Position numbers and translations under genes: made by a program
Shown: positions 1 through 9,189 of the stretch, piece after piece
How the letters are laid out: each line of letters begins with the position of its first letter
Numbering within the stretch: position 1 is the stretch's first letter
The notes under the pieces: model-generated
What the model was told of the DNA's origin: nothing
Seen by the model: only the letters and a program-made list of their open reading frames with translations
Database searches by the model: none
NCBI RefSeq assembly: GCF_001955695.1
Contig: NZ_CP019236.1
Location: 3,596,001-3,660,000 of the forward strand
Direction of reading: 5' to 3'
From: Rhodoferax koreense
Lineage (GTDB): Bacteria > Pseudomonadota > Gammaproteobacteria > Burkholderiales > Burkholderiaceae_C
Length of the DNA: 64,000 bases

Positions 1-1182
1 GACGAACAGGTCGGCTTCCTGCAGCGCCTGGTACAGGTGCCCACCGACACGCCGCCTGGCAACAACGCGCCGCATGCCGAACGCACGGCCGAACTGCTGA
101 CCGACTACGGCTTTGCCGTGGAGAAGCACGCCGTGCCCGCCGAAGAGGTGGCTGCGGCCGGCATGCAGAGCATCACCAACCTGATCGTGCGCCGCCGCTA
201 TGCCGAAGGCGGCCCGGTGGTGGCACTCAACGCCCACGGCGACGTGGTGCCGCCCGGCGAGGGCTGGACCAAGCAGCCTTACGCCGGCGAGATCGAAGAC
301 GGCAAGATCTACGGCCGCGCCACCGCGGTCAGCAAGGGCGACTTCTCCACCTTCACCTACGCGGTGCGCGCGCTCGAATCGCTGGGTGCACCGCTCAAGG
401 GCGGCGTGGAACTGCACTTCACCTACGACGAGGAATTCGGCGGCGAACTCGGCCCGGGCTGGCTGCTCAGGCACGGCCACACCAAGCCCGACCTGCTGAT
501 CGCCGCCGGTTTCTCCTACCAGGTGGTCACCGCGCACAACGGCTGCCTGCAAATGGAAGTCACGGTGCACGGCAAGATGGCGCACGCGGCCATTCCCGAG
601 AGCGGCATCGACGCGATGCAGGCGGCGGTGCACATCCTGAACGCGCTGTACGCGCAGAACACGCTGTACAAGCAGGTCAGCTCCCAGGTCGAGGGCATCA
701 ACCATCCCTACCTGAACGTCGGCACCATCGAAGGCGGCACCAACACCAACGTCGTGCCGGGCAAGGTGGTGTTCAAGCTCGACCGGCGCATGATCCCCGA
801 GGAAAACCCGGCCGAGGTCGAAGCCCGCATCCGCGCGGTGATCGCCGAAGCCGCGGCGCAGTGCGCGGGCGTCACGGTCGACATCCGGCGCATGCTGCTG
901 GCGAATTCGATGAAGCCGCTGGCGGGCAACAAGCCCCTGGTGCAGGCGATCCAGAAGCATGGCGAAGCCTTGTTCGGCGAACCGATTCCGGCGATGGGCA
1001 CGCCGCTCTACACCGACGTGCGTCTTTACGCCGAAGCCGGCATTCCCGGCGTGATTTACGGCGCCGGCCCGCGCACCGTGCTCGAGTCCCACGCCAAGCG
1101 CGCCGACGAACGCCTCGATCTGGAGGACTTGCGCCGCGCCACCAAGGTGATCGCTCGCACGCTGCGCGACCTGCTCGGCTAG
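1..1182 (+). CDS. M20-family metallopeptidase (ArgE/DapE-like), 5' end outside the window
   Basis: The reading frame is already open at base 1 (DEQVGFLQRLVQVPTDTPPG), so the start lies upstream. M20 enzymes are cytoplasmic two-metal amidohydrolases that remove acyl or amino-acid groups (ArgE, DapE, carboxypeptidase G2). Visible family marks are HGD (bases 238-246), the glutamate pair in DEEFGG (about 427-444) and a C-terminal ESH (about 1084-1092). The usual GRGxxDMKG metal-bridging motif reads GRATAVSKG at 313-339, with Val at 328-330 where the bridging Asp is expected. This may mark a divergent subfamily or an altered metal site. The stop overlaps by 3 bases the stop of the convergent regulator. 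Substrate unknown; family call firm. Confidence 0.85.
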   Translation, partial: DEQVGFLQRLVQVPTDTPPGNNAPHAERTAELLTDYGFAVEKHAVPAEEVAAAGMQSITNLIVRRRYAEGGPVVALNAHGDVVPPGEGWTKQPYAGEIEDGKIYGRATAVSKGDFSTFTYAVRALESLGAPLKGGVELHFTYDEEFGGELGPGWLLRHGHTKPDLLIAAGFSYQVVTAHNGCLQMEVTVHGKMAHAAIPESGIDAMQAAVHILNALYAQNTLYKQVSSQVEGINHPYLNVGTIEGGTNTNVVPGKVVFKLDRRMIPEENPAEVEARIRAVIAEAAAQCAGVTVDIRRMLLANSMKPLAGNKPLVQAIQKHGEALFGEPIPAMGTPLYTDVRLYAEAGIPGVIYGAGPRTVLESHAKRADERLDLEDLRRATKVIARTLRDLLG

Positions 1183-1931
1183 AACTTGCCGCTGCGGGCG
1201 GCGGACAGGAAGGCCGTGAGTTGCGCGACATCGTGGACCAGCACGCTGCTGCCTTCCACCGCGACCAACCGTGCGGCGATCAGTTCCTTGAAACAGCGCG
1301 ACAGGGTCTCCGGTGTCAGGCTCAGGTGGCCGGCCACCACGTTCTTGCGGATCGACAGCCGGATCTGCGCCGTCTTCGCGCCATCGCCCGGCACCAGCCG
1401 CAGCAGGTAACGCACCAGCCGCAAGGTGGGCGGCTGCAGCGAATACGCCTCGATGTCGTCGACGATGCCCTTCACCCGCGAAGACAGGCTGCGCAGCATC
1501 GCCATCGCGAAGGCGCTGTTGCGCTCGATCAGTTGCACGATGGCGTCTCGCGGCAGGTAGAGGAACAGCGAATCCTCCAGCGCCTGAACATTCAGGAAAT
1601 AGCCCTCGCCGTTGAGCATGGTGATGTCGCCGAAACAGCCTCCCTGCCCGATCAGCTGGATCGGCTTGTCCGCGCCCTGCCACGACAGCAGCGACATCTT
1701 GATCTGCCCGTAGACGACGACGTGGAAACCATCGCAAGGATCGCCCTGGCGGTACAGGACCTCCTTGCGCCTGGCACGCACCCGCCGGGCCTTGGCGGCC
1801 AGCAAGGCCAGGTCTTCGTCGCCTGCATGGCGGAACAGGGGCACGTTGCGCAGCAGCTGCAGCAGCGTGGCCTGGGTGGGGATCGGCGTGATGTTGCCAC
1901 CGAACACCGCCGGAGGCCCGTCGGCGCCCAT
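1179..1931 (-). CDS. Crp/Fnr-family transcriptional regulator
   Basis: A 250-residue protein with an N-terminal cyclic-nucleotide-binding-type beta-roll (LFRHAGDEDLALLAAKAR onward, with GGCFGDITML) and a C-terminal winged helix-turn-helix (LSLTPETLSRCFKELI). No Fnr-type cysteine cluster is seen, so an Fe-S oxygen sensor is unlikely; the effector is unknown. I chose the ATG at 1931 because an upstream in-frame ATG at 1979 would overlap the end of the transporter gene. The gene lies 25 bp downstream of the aromatic-acid transporter on the same strand and is probably co-transcribed with it, so it may control that uptake unit. It converges on the M20 gene with a short overlap. Confidence 0.85.
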   Translation of the reverse strand: MGADGPPAVFGGNITPIPTQATLLQLLRNVPLFRHAGDEDLALLAAKARRVRARRKEVLYRQGDPCDGFHVVVYGQIKMSLLSWQGADKPIQLIGQGGCFGDITMLNGEGYFLNVQALEDSLFLYLPRDAIVQLIERNSAFAMAMLRSLSSRVKGIVDDIEAYSLQPPTLRLVRYLLRLVPGDGAKTAQIRLSIRKNVVAGHLSLTPETLSRCFKELIAARLVAVEGSSVLVHDVAQLTAFLSAARSGKF

Positions 1932-1956
1932 GGTGCCGCCGGCCGCAGGGCCGGCC

Positions 1957-3267
1957 TCAGGCCGTGGCCGAGCGGGCATGGTTCACCAGCATGATCGACA
2001 GCGCGGCGATGGCGCCGGGGATGCCGATCGCCAGGAAGTTGTGGCCCAGCGGCAGGGCCATGCCGACCAGCACGCCGATAAGGATGGGAGCGGCGATGGC
2101 GCCCGCCCGGCCGACGCCCAGCATCACACCCAGGCCCGTCGTGCGAATCTCCACCGGATAGAACTGGCTGGCGTACGCCGTGGTGAGGATCTGCGTTCCG
2201 ATGGTCGAGGCGCCGGCCAGCGCCACCATCAGGAACATCATGCCCAGCGGTAACGGTGTGCCGAGCAGCGTGATCGACACGGCGGCCAGTGCGTACATGA
2301 TGGCCAGCACGTACTTGATGTGGAACCGGTCCGCGAGCCAGCCGCCGCCGACCGCGCCGGCCATGGCGCCGAGGTTGAGCACCAGCACGAAGGTCAGCGC
2401 CGAGCCGAGGCTGTAGCCCGCGCTCGCCATGAGCTTGGTGAGCCAGGAACTGAGCGCGTACACCATGAAGAGGCACAGGAAGCAGGTCAGCCAGAACATG
2501 ACGGTGCTGAGGCCGCGCCCCTGGGCGAACAGGGCGCCGAAGGAGGCACCACCGGCCCGGGCCTTGCCGGCGAGGATGAACTGTTCGTCCCGCTGCGGCC
2601 GGTACCCGGGGGAAAGCCTGGCGAGGATGTCGCGCAGTTCGTCCAGGCGCCCTTGCCGGATCAGGAATGCCATGGATTCCGGCATCTGCTTCCACACGAG
2701 GGGAACCAACAGCACCGGCAGGCCCGCCGCAATGAAGACCGACTGCCAGCCGTAACTCTCGATCAGGCTCTTGCCCAGCAGCGCCGCCAGCACACCGCCG
2801 ACCGAATAGCCGCTGAACATCAGGGTGATCAGCATGCTGCGCATGCGCTTGGGCGCGTATTCGGTCATCTGCGCGATCACGTTGGGCATCACGCCGCCGA
2901 TGCCCACGCCGGCCAGGAAGCGGAACACGCTGAAGCTGATGGGCCCTTGCGCAAAGCCGGCCGCGGCCGTGAACAGGCTGAAGATCGCGATGCAGACGAC
3001 GATGACCAGCTTGCGGCCGACCCGGTCGGCCAGCGAGCCGAGCACGACGTTGCCGAACATCATGCCGAACAAGGCGGAACTGACCATGAAGCCGGCCCGG
3101 GTGGCGTCGACGCTGTACGCCTTCATGATGGACGGCAGCGCGATGCCGGCCACCGCCAGATCGTAGCCATCGAAGACGATGACCAGCGCGCACCAGAACA
3201 GCACGAGGCCATGGAAACGGTTGAAACTGGCGTTGTCCGCGAGCTTGCAGACGTCGGTGGATTGCAT
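1957..3267 (-). CDS. MFS transporter, aromatic acid:H+ symporter (AAHS) family
   Basis: A 436-residue 12-helix inner-membrane transporter. The first helix carries DGYDLAVAG, the D-G-[FY]-D signature of the AAHS group (PcaK, BenK, MhpT), where the Asp is needed for proton-coupled uptake. Loop 2-3 has the MFS motif GSLADRVGRK. Other members import protocatechuate, benzoate, 4-hydroxybenzoate or 3-(hydroxyphenyl)propionate; the actual substrate cannot be read from the sequence. It lies between a small protein gene upstream and a Crp-type regulator downstream, all on the minus strand, suggesting one transcription unit read from about 3.7 kb. Confidence 0.9.
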   Translation of the reverse strand: MQSTDVCKLADNASFNRFHGLVLFWCALVIVFDGYDLAVAGIALPSIMKAYSVDATRAGFMVSSALFGMMFGNVVLGSLADRVGRKLVIVVCIAIFSLFTAAAGFAQGPISFSVFRFLAGVGIGGVMPNVIAQMTEYAPKRMRSMLITLMFSGYSVGGVLAALLGKSLIESYGWQSVFIAAGLPVLLVPLVWKQMPESMAFLIRQGRLDELRDILARLSPGYRPQRDEQFILAGKARAGGASFGALFAQGRGLSTVMFWLTCFLCLFMVYALSSWLTKLMASAGYSLGSALTFVLVLNLGAMAGAVGGGWLADRFHIKYVLAIMYALAAVSITLLGTPLPLGMMFLMVALAGASTIGTQILTTAYASQFYPVEIRTTGLGVMLGVGRAGAIAAPILIGVLVGMALPLGHNFLAIGIPGAIAALSIMLVNHARSATA

Positions 3268-3390
3268 GTTTTTTGTCTCCTACCCAACGGGTGGTTAAAA
3301 CGCCGGGGCGCGCGGCCTGGCCGCGATGCGCCCCGACGACCGGCGTCCGCGGGTCATCGCCCGCGTGTATCGCCGGGTTTCAGGTCAGGA

Positions 3391-3687
3391 TCAGAGTTCC
3401 AGCCACAGCGCGTCTTCGCCGGAGGCAAAGACGCCGTCCGGTGCCGTCGGGATCTTGCCTTCGGCGGTGTCGGCGATCACGCGGCGCTTGGTGGCTTCGA
3501 ACTCGGCCAGATCCTTCATGCGCGAGATCATGATCACCTGGCCGACCGGACCACCGGCGCGGACCTTGACCTCGGGCTCGACGCCATAGTTCTTCTTGAT
3601 GGCCGCGGCACGGGCCCTGAAATAGGCCAGGGCTTCGGACTGCTTGCCACCCATGGGGGTGCCGGTGCGGGTGTAGACGACGGTCAT
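3391..3687 (-). CDS. Small conserved protein, possible dimeric alpha/beta-barrel fold
   Basis: A 98-residue soluble protein starting at the ATG at 3687, which has a strong Shine-Dalgarno (AAGGAGA, complement of 3694-3700). The frame is open further upstream but without ribosome-binding support. The pattern of a VxVRAGGPVGQVIMISRM strand followed by a helix (DLAEFEATKRRVIAD) resembles small NIPSNAP/EthD-like barrels; this is a fold guess, not a recognised family match. It is the first gene of the minus-strand unit with the aromatic-acid transporter, separated by 123 bp, so a role in the same catabolic process is plausible. No catalytic motif seen. Confidence 0.65.
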   Translation of the reverse strand: MTVVYTRTGTPMGGKQSEALAYFRARAAAIKKNYGVEPEVKVRAGGPVGQVIMISRMKDLAEFEATKRRVIADTAEGKIPTAPDGVFASGEDALWLEL

Positions 3688-3714
3688 GAAAAGTCTCCTT
3701 GAGTTGTGTGAAAA

Positions 3715-3730
3715 CCGGGCCCGGGCCCGG
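3715..3730. promoter_or_regulatory. Perfect 16-bp GC palindrome in the leader of the minus-strand unit
   Basis: CCGGGCCCGGGCCCGG is self-complementary over 16 bases and lies 27 bp before the ATG at 3687. It could fold in the mRNA leader or bind a dimeric regulator. Role unknown. Confidence 0.4.
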
Positions 3731-3793
3731 CTGGATGCTGCCGCGGGAATGCGATCAGCCCAGCCAGAATATGTTTTGCATGCACTCGAATCA

Positions 3794-3807
3794 TTGATTG
3801 CAATCAA
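3794..3807. promoter_or_regulatory. Perfect 14-bp palindrome, candidate operator in a divergent promoter region
   Basis: TTGATTGCAATCAA is a perfect dyad in the AT-rich 272-bp gap between the minus-strand unit (start 3687) and the purine permease gene (start 3960). Position and symmetry fit a transcription-factor site. No regulator is assigned; the Crp-type regulator of the minus-strand unit is a candidate, but the site does not resemble the classical TGTGA-N6-TCACA. Confidence 0.45.
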
Positions 3808-3959
3808 GGATTATCAATCACAGAATAAACATAATTGCATACATATATTCCGTAGTCCATGCACCTTGATGAGGCGGTTTGCGCATAGCACGGAATATGC
3901 TTGAACCCGCCGGTACCGTCCCCGCCGCCCACCCTCCTCTTCGCACCAAGGAATCCGCC

Positions 3960-5438
3960 ATGCCTTCTTCTCCCGAGGTCCATCCCGTGGACGAGCGCCT
4001 GCCCAGCGGCAAACTCGCCGCGCTGGGCCTGCAACATGTGCTCGTGATGTACGCCGGTGCGGTCGCCGTGCCGCTCATCGTCGGCCGCGCACTCAAGCTC
4101 AGTCCCGAGCAGGTCTCGATGCTGATCTCGGCCGATCTTTTCTGCTGCGGCCTGGTCACGCTGGTCCAGTCGCTGGGCGCGACGCAGTGGTTCGGCATCA
4201 AGCTGCCGGTGATGATGGGCGTGACCTTCGCCTCGGTGGCGCCGATGCTGGCGATCGCGAACGGCAACCCGGGTATCGCGGGCGCGCAGATGATCTTCGG
4301 CTCGGTGATCGGTGCGGGCGTGGTGTCGATCCTCATCGCGCCGCTGGTCAGCCGCATGCTGCGCTTCTTTCCGCCGGTGGTCACCGGCACCATCATCGCG
4401 GTGATCGGGATCAGCCTCATGCGCATCGGCATCAACTGGATCTTCGGCAACCCCTTCGGCCCCACGGCGCCGAACATCGTCAGCCCGGAGAGCGCCAAAT
4501 GGCTGGCCGATGCGGCGGCGGCCATGCCGAACGCGCCGATGCCCAAGGGCCTCGCCATCGTCGGCACCGTGCCGAACCCGAAATACGCGCCGGTGGACGG
4601 CATCCTGGTGTCGGCCCTGGTGCTGGCCTCGATCCTGCTGATCGCCAAATACGCCACCGGCTTCATCAGCAACATCTCGGTGCTGCTGGGCATCGTCATC
4701 GGCGGCATCGCAGCCACGGCCATGGGCATGATGACTTTCGAGAAGGTGGCGCAGGCGCACTGGTTCGACATCGTGATGCCGCTGCAGTTCGGCATGCCGA
4801 TCTTCGATCCGGTGCTGATCCTGACCATGAGCCTGGTGATGATCGTGGTGATGATCGAATCGACCGGCATGTTCCTCGCGCTCGGCGAGATGACCGGGCG
4901 CAAGATCGAACAACCCGACCTCGCGCGCGGCCTGCGCACCGACGGCCTGGGCACGGTGCTCGGCGGCCTGTTCAACACCTTCCCCTACACCAGCTTCTCG
5001 CAGAACGTGGGCCTGGTCGGCGTGACCGGCGTGCGCAGCCGCTTCGTCTGCGTGGCCGGCGGCATCATCATGATCGTGCTCGGCCTGTTGCCGAAGATGG
5101 CCGCGCTGGTCGAATCGCTGCCCACCGTGGTGCTCGGCGGCGCCGGCCTGGTGATGTTCGGCATGGTGGCGGCCACCGGCATCCGCATCCTGGCCGCAGT
5201 GGACTTCAAGCACAATCGCTTCAACATGTTCATCGTCGCCGTGTCCATCGGCATCGGCATGGTTCCGCTGATCGCGCCCAACTTCAAGCAATGGCTGCCG
5301 CACGGCCTGCATCCGCTGATCGAGTCGGGCATCCTGCTGTCGTCCATGGCCGCCGTGCTGCTGAACCTGTTCTTCAACGGTGCCCGATACAACTTCGAGG
5401 ATTCGCTTCGGGCATCGTTGTCCGATGGTGGACACTGA
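3960..5438 (+). CDS. NCS2-family nucleobase permease (xanthine/uracil type)
   Basis: A 492-residue membrane protein of the nucleobase:cation symporter-2 family (UraA, XanP, PbuX), which imports purines or pyrimidines with protons across the inner membrane. The family signature is present as QNVGLVGVTGV in the C-terminal half, close to the [QEP]NxGxxxxT consensus. N-terminal LQHVLVMYAGAVAVPLIVG is typical of helix 1. Start at 3960 is supported by an AAGGA about 10 bases upstream; an upstream in-frame ATG at 3879 lacks this. It is followed after 22 bp by a BMP-type binding lipoprotein gene, suggesting a purine or nucleoside uptake unit. Xanthine or uric acid is the likelier substrate, not proven. 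Confidence 0.9.
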   Translation: MPSSPEVHPVDERLPSGKLAALGLQHVLVMYAGAVAVPLIVGRALKLSPEQVSMLISADLFCCGLVTLVQSLGATQWFGIKLPVMMGVTFASVAPMLAIANGNPGIAGAQMIFGSVIGAGVVSILIAPLVSRMLRFFPPVVTGTIIAVIGISLMRIGINWIFGNPFGPTAPNIVSPESAKWLADAAAAMPNAPMPKGLAIVGTVPNPKYAPVDGILVSALVLASILLIAKYATGFISNISVLLGIVIGGIAATAMGMMTFEKVAQAHWFDIVMPLQFGMPIFDPVLILTMSLVMIVVMIESTGMFLALGEMTGRKIEQPDLARGLRTDGLGTVLGGLFNTFPYTSFSQNVGLVGVTGVRSRFVCVAGGIIMIVLGLLPKMAALVESLPTVVLGGAGLVMFGMVAATGIRILAAVDFKHNRFNMFIVAVSIGIGMVPLIAPNFKQWLPHGLHPLIESGILLSSMAAVLLNLFFNGARYNFEDSLRASLSDGGH

Positions 5439-5460
5439 ACCTTTTGACCTTGCACCGACC

Positions 5461-6492
5461 ATGAATTTCGATCCCACCCGCCGCCAGCTCGCCCTGGGGG
5501 CTTCCGCCCTGCTCGCCGCCCCTTTCCTTCCCGGCTGCGCCTCGCAACGCGAGCCGCGCATCGAAGCCCGCACCCTGTCGGTCGGTGCCCTGTTCGCCGG
5601 CAGGATGGACGACCGTGGCTTCATGGAAAGCGGGTGGCGCGGCCTGGAGCGCGCACGCACCGAACTGGGCGCGCAGACACGCTACATCGACGGCATCGCC
5701 CCGAGGAAAGACCTGCTGGAGAAGGCCCTGGCCGAGCTCGTGTCATCCGGCGTGGACCTGGTGATCGCGCACGGCGGGCAGAACAACGAGGCCTGCGCGG
5801 AGGTGGCGGCGCAGTTTCCGCGCGTGAAGTTCGCGGTCACGCAGGGCGCGGTCACCGGCGTCAACCTGGCAAGCTACGAGGTGCTGCAGGAAGAATCGGC
5901 CTACCTGGCCGGCGTGCTGGCCGCACTGACGACCCGAACCGGCGTGGTCGGCCACATGTCCGGCATCCGTGTGCGGCCCGGACTCAAGGGCCGTGCGGCC
6001 TTTGCCGCCGGTGTGCGGGCCACCGATCCGCAGGTGCGCCTGCTGACCAACTTCTCGGGCAACCAGGACGACAACGCGTTGTCCCGGCGCGTCGCCCTGG
6101 CCCAGATGGCCGCGGGTGCCGACGTGATCTTCACCATGCTCAACGCCGGGCGCGACGGCGTCACCCAGGCCTGCCGCGAAAAAGGCACACGCCAGATCGG
6201 CAATGTGGTCGACTGGACCGCCGTGGACGCCAAGGTGTTCGTGGGCTCGGCCATTGCCGACGTGGGCATCGGCGTCTTCGAGGCCGTGCACGACCTGCGC
6301 GACGACAAGTTCCCCGCCGGCAAGGTGCGCAAGGTCGGCCTGGCCAACGCGCAGGCCGTGCGCCTGGCGATGGCGCCCGACGTGCCGGCATCGGTGCGCG
6401 CCCGCGTGGCGCAGGTGGCCGACGACATCGTCCAGCGCCGCACCGGCGTGCCCGAGACCTACGAAGGCGCCGAATTCGCCACCCCCGCCTGA
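5461..6492 (+). CDS. BMP-family substrate-binding lipoprotein
   Basis: A 343-residue periplasmic binding protein of the BMP/PnrA family, whose members bind purine nucleosides (for example TmpC, PnrA). The N-terminus reads TRRQLALGASALLAAPFLPG followed by Cys: a twin-arginine-like signal ending in a lipobox (LPGC), so the protein is probably a lipoprotein. The body has the BMP pattern: DRGFMESGWRGLERA near the start, then AHGGQNNEA and NVVDWTAVDAKVFVGSAI. Start at 5461 fits the signal peptide; upstream in-frame codons overlap the permease. No ABC ATPase or permease of this class is next to it. It probably serves purine or nucleoside uptake or sensing together with the upstream permease. Confidence 0.85.
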   Translation: MNFDPTRRQLALGASALLAAPFLPGCASQREPRIEARTLSVGALFAGRMDDRGFMESGWRGLERARTELGAQTRYIDGIAPRKDLLEKALAELVSSGVDLVIAHGGQNNEACAEVAAQFPRVKFAVTQGAVTGVNLASYEVLQEESAYLAGVLAALTTRTGVVGHMSGIRVRPGLKGRAAFAAGVRATDPQVRLLTNFSGNQDDNALSRRVALAQMAAGADVIFTMLNAGRDGVTQACREKGTRQIGNVVDWTAVDAKVFVGSAIADVGIGVFEAVHDLRDDKFPAGKVRKVGLANAQAVRLAMAPDVPASVRARVAQVADDIVQRRTGVPETYEGAEFATPA

Positions 6493-6641
6493 GCGACCTG
6501 CGCACCGGACCACCCGCCTTGGCGCGCGATAACCCGCAACGACCCGTCATTGCGCGTTTGTACGTAGTCCCCCCGCTGCCTGCCCCCCCGCGCTTTGGAG
6601 TAGGCTAGCGGCTTCCTGCATCACGTTCCGAGGAGACAAGA

Positions 6642-8945
6642 ATGAGCACGAACCTTTCGCCGGCCGAGTTGGCCCTGCGCGACGCAGCCCGCGAATACCA
6701 CAGCACCCCGACCCGGGGCAAGATCTCCGTCACGCCGACCAAGCCGCTGTCGAACCAGCGCGACCTGTCGTTGGCCTACTCGCCGGGCGTGGCCTATCCC
6801 TGCCTGGACATCGAACGCGACCCGGCGCTGGCCGCCGAATACACCTCGCGCGGCAACCTCGTCGGCGTGATCACCAACGGTACCGCCGTGCTCGGCCTGG
6901 GCAACATCGGCCCGCTGGCCTCCAAGCCGGTGATGGAGGGCAAGGGTTGCCTGTTCAAGAAATTCGCCGGTGTCGACGTGTTCGACATCGAGCTCGCCGA
7001 GAACGACCCCGACAAGCTGGTCGAGATCATCGCCGCCATGGAGCCCACGCTCGGCGGGGTGAACCTGGAAGACATCAAGGCGCCCGAGTGCTTCTACATC
7101 GAGCAGAAGCTGCGCGAACGCATGAACATCCCGGTGTTCCATGACGACCAGCACGGCACGGCCATCATCTCCTCGGCCGCGCTGCTCAACGGCCTGGAAC
7201 TCGTCGGCAAGAAGATCGAAGACGTGAAGATCGCCGTCTCCGGTGCGGGCGCCGCCGCCATCGCCTGCCTGGACGTGATGGTCGGCCTGGGCGTGCAGCG
7301 CAAGAACGTGTACGCGGTCGACTCCAAGGGTGTGATCTACCACGGCCGCCCCGGCGGCTTCGATGCTTCCAAGGAACGCTACGCGCAGGACACCTCGGCC
7401 CGCACGCTGGCCGACGTGGTCGACGGCGCCGACGTGTTCCTCGGCTGCTCGGCGGCCGGCGTGCTCACGCAGGCCATGGTCAAGACCATGGCCGACAAGC
7501 CCATCATCCTGGCGCTGGCCAACCCCGAGCCGGAAATCCGCCCCGAACTGGCCAAGGAAGTGCGGCCCGACTGCATCATCGCCACGGGCCGTTCGGACTA
7601 TCCGAACCAGGTCAACAACGTGCTGTGCTTCCCGTACATCTTCCGCGGCGCGCTCGACTGCGGCGCCACCAAGATCACCGAAGCCATGAAGCTGGCCTGC
7701 GTGCGCCAGATCGCCGACCTGGCCAAGGCCGACATCAGCGAGGAAGTCGCCGCCGCCTATGCCGGCAAGGAGCTGGTCTTCGGCAGCGACTACCTGATCC
7801 CCACGCCCTTCGACTCGCGCCTGATCCTGCGCATCGCCCCGGCGGTGGCCAAGGCGGCGGAAGAGTCAGGCGTGGCCACCCGGCCGATCCAGGACTACGA
7901 GGCCTACCGCCAGACCCTGTCGCGCTTCGTCTACCAGACCGGCATGTTCATGAGCCCGGTGTTCAGCGCCGCCAAGGCCGTGGCCCCCGAGGCCAAGCGC
8001 GTGGCTTATGCCGAAGGCGAGGACGAACGTGCACTGCGTGCCGCGCAGGTGGCGGTCGACGAGAAGCTGGCCCGACCGGTGCTGATCGGCCGGCCCGAGG
8101 TCATCGCCGCGCGCATCGCCAAGGCCGGCCTGCGCATCCAGATCGGCCGCGACGTGGATGTGGTCAACCCCGAGGACGACTCGCGCTTCCGCCAGTATTG
8201 GGAGACCTACCACAAGCTCATGGGCCGCCGCGGCGTGAACCAGGAGGCCGCCAAGGCCGCGGTGCGCCGCTCCAACACCACCATCGCCGCGCTGATGGTC
8301 AAGCTCGGCGATGCCGACGCCATGTTGTCCGGCCTGGTCGGGCGGTACGACGGCCACCTGCAGCACGTGCGCGACATCATCGGCGTGAAGAAAGGCGCCT
8401 CCGGCTTCGCCGCGCTGAACGCGCTCATGCTGGAGAAGCACACGCTGTTCATCGCCGACACCTACGTGAACGAAGACCCCACGGCCGAGCAGCTCGCCAG
8501 CATCGCGGTGATGGCCGCTGAAGAGGTGGCGCGTTTCGGACTGCCGCCCAAGGTGGCTTTCCTGTCGCACTCCAACTACGGCTCTTCCGACCGCCCCTCG
8601 GCGCGCAAGATGCGCCTGGCGCGCGAGCTGTTCGCCCGCATGGCGCCCGACATCGAATCCGACGGCGAACTGCAGGGAGACGCCGCCCTGTCCGAAGACG
8701 TGCGCCAGAACGCACTCATGGACACCACGCTGCACGGCTCGGCTAACGTGCTGATCTGCCCCAACCTGGACGCGGCGAACATCCTGTTCAACATGCTCAA
8801 GGTCACCGGCGGCAAGGGCGTGACGGTCGGCCCGATCCTGCTCGGCGCGGCCGCCTCGGCCCACATCCTCACGCCTTCGGCGACGGTGCGGCGCGTGGTC
8901 AACATGACGGCGCTGGCGGTGGCCAACGCATCGACCTTCCGTTGA
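6642..8945 (+). CDS. maeB: NADP-dependent malic enzyme with C-terminal phosphotransacetylase-like domain
   Basis: A 767-residue MaeB-type enzyme converting malate to pyruvate and CO2 with reduction of NADP+. The N-terminal malic domain starts near residue 15 ([17 protein letters not shown]), with [12 protein letters not shown] and the [10 protein letters not shown] motif near residue 165, and the Rossmann motif [14 protein letters not shown] near 200. From about residue 440 a phosphotransacetylase-like domain follows ([18 protein letters not shown]), known in MaeB as an allosteric region rather than a catalytic one. Length is as expected for the fusion. GAGGAG lies just before the ATG. It links the TCA cycle to pyruvate and NADPH supply, for instance during growth on organic acids or aromatics. 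It stands alone in its unit. Confidence 0.95.
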   Translation: MSTNLSPAELALRDAAREYHSTPTRGKISVTPTKPLSNQRDLSLAYSPGVAYPCLDIERDPALAAEYTSRGNLVGVITNGTAVLGLGNIGPLASKPVMEGKGCLFKKFAGVDVFDIELAENDPDKLVEIIAAMEPTLGGVNLEDIKAPECFYIEQKLRERMNIPVFHDDQHGTAIISSAALLNGLELVGKKIEDVKIAVSGAGAAAIACLDVMVGLGVQRKNVYAVDSKGVIYHGRPGGFDASKERYAQDTSARTLADVVDGADVFLGCSAAGVLTQAMVKTMADKPIILALANPEPEIRPELAKEVRPDCIIATGRSDYPNQVNNVLCFPYIFRGALDCGATKITEAMKLACVRQIADLAKADISEEVAAAYAGKELVFGSDYLIPTPFDSRLILRIAPAVAKAAEESGVATRPIQDYEAYRQTLSRFVYQTGMFMSPVFSAAKAVAPEAKRVAYAEGEDERALRAAQVAVDEKLARPVLIGRPEVIAARIAKAGLRIQIGRDVDVVNPEDDSRFRQYWETYHKLMGRRGVNQEAAKAAVRRSNTTIAALMVKLGDADAMLSGLVGRYDGHLQHVRDIIGVKKGASGFAALNALMLEKHTLFIADTYVNEDPTAEQLASIAVMAAEEVARFGLPPKVAFLSHSNYGSSDRPSARKMRLARELFARMAPDIESDGELQGDAALSEDVRQNALMDTTLHGSANVLICPNLDAANILFNMLKVTGGKGVTVGPILLGAAASAHILTPSATVRRVVNMTALAVANASTFR

Positions 8946-9002
8946 AACAGGCTCACCCCCAAGTCGCTCACTGCGTGTAGCTCCTCCCCCCTTGCAGGGG
9001 GC

Positions 9003-9039
9003 GACACCAGCGGCCGGGCAAAGCCCGTTCCGCGGTGTC
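9003..9039. repeat. Intergenic hairpin repeat of a type seen in Comamonadaceae
   Basis: A two-part stem-loop: GACACC-A-GCGG (9003-9013) pairs with CCGCGGTGTC (9030-9039), with an inner perfect stem CGGGC-AAA-GCCCG (9015-9027). It lies in the 244-bp gap after malic enzyme, preceded by a shorter hairpin CCCCC-TTGCA-GGGGG (about 8987-9001). From memory, near-identical intergenic sequences occur many times in Comamonadaceae chromosomes. There is no T-tract, so it is not a classical terminator, though it could protect the 3' end of the mRNA. Confidence 0.55.
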
Positions 9040-9189
9040 CCTGGGCCAAGGCAGTTGCGCGTTCGCGTTTTTGATTTTCGCCCTTTCCCGCCCGCTGAAG
9101 AGGGATGGGGGGTGAGGGTGCATCTGCTGGGCACCGGCACGGCACCGTTTTTGCTTGTAGCCTCCACACCTTGTTCCGCTGGGAAACCC

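Noticed and set aside
9003..9039. Intrinsic terminator for maeB
   Set aside because: Strong stem but no T-run on either side; better described as an intergenic repeat.
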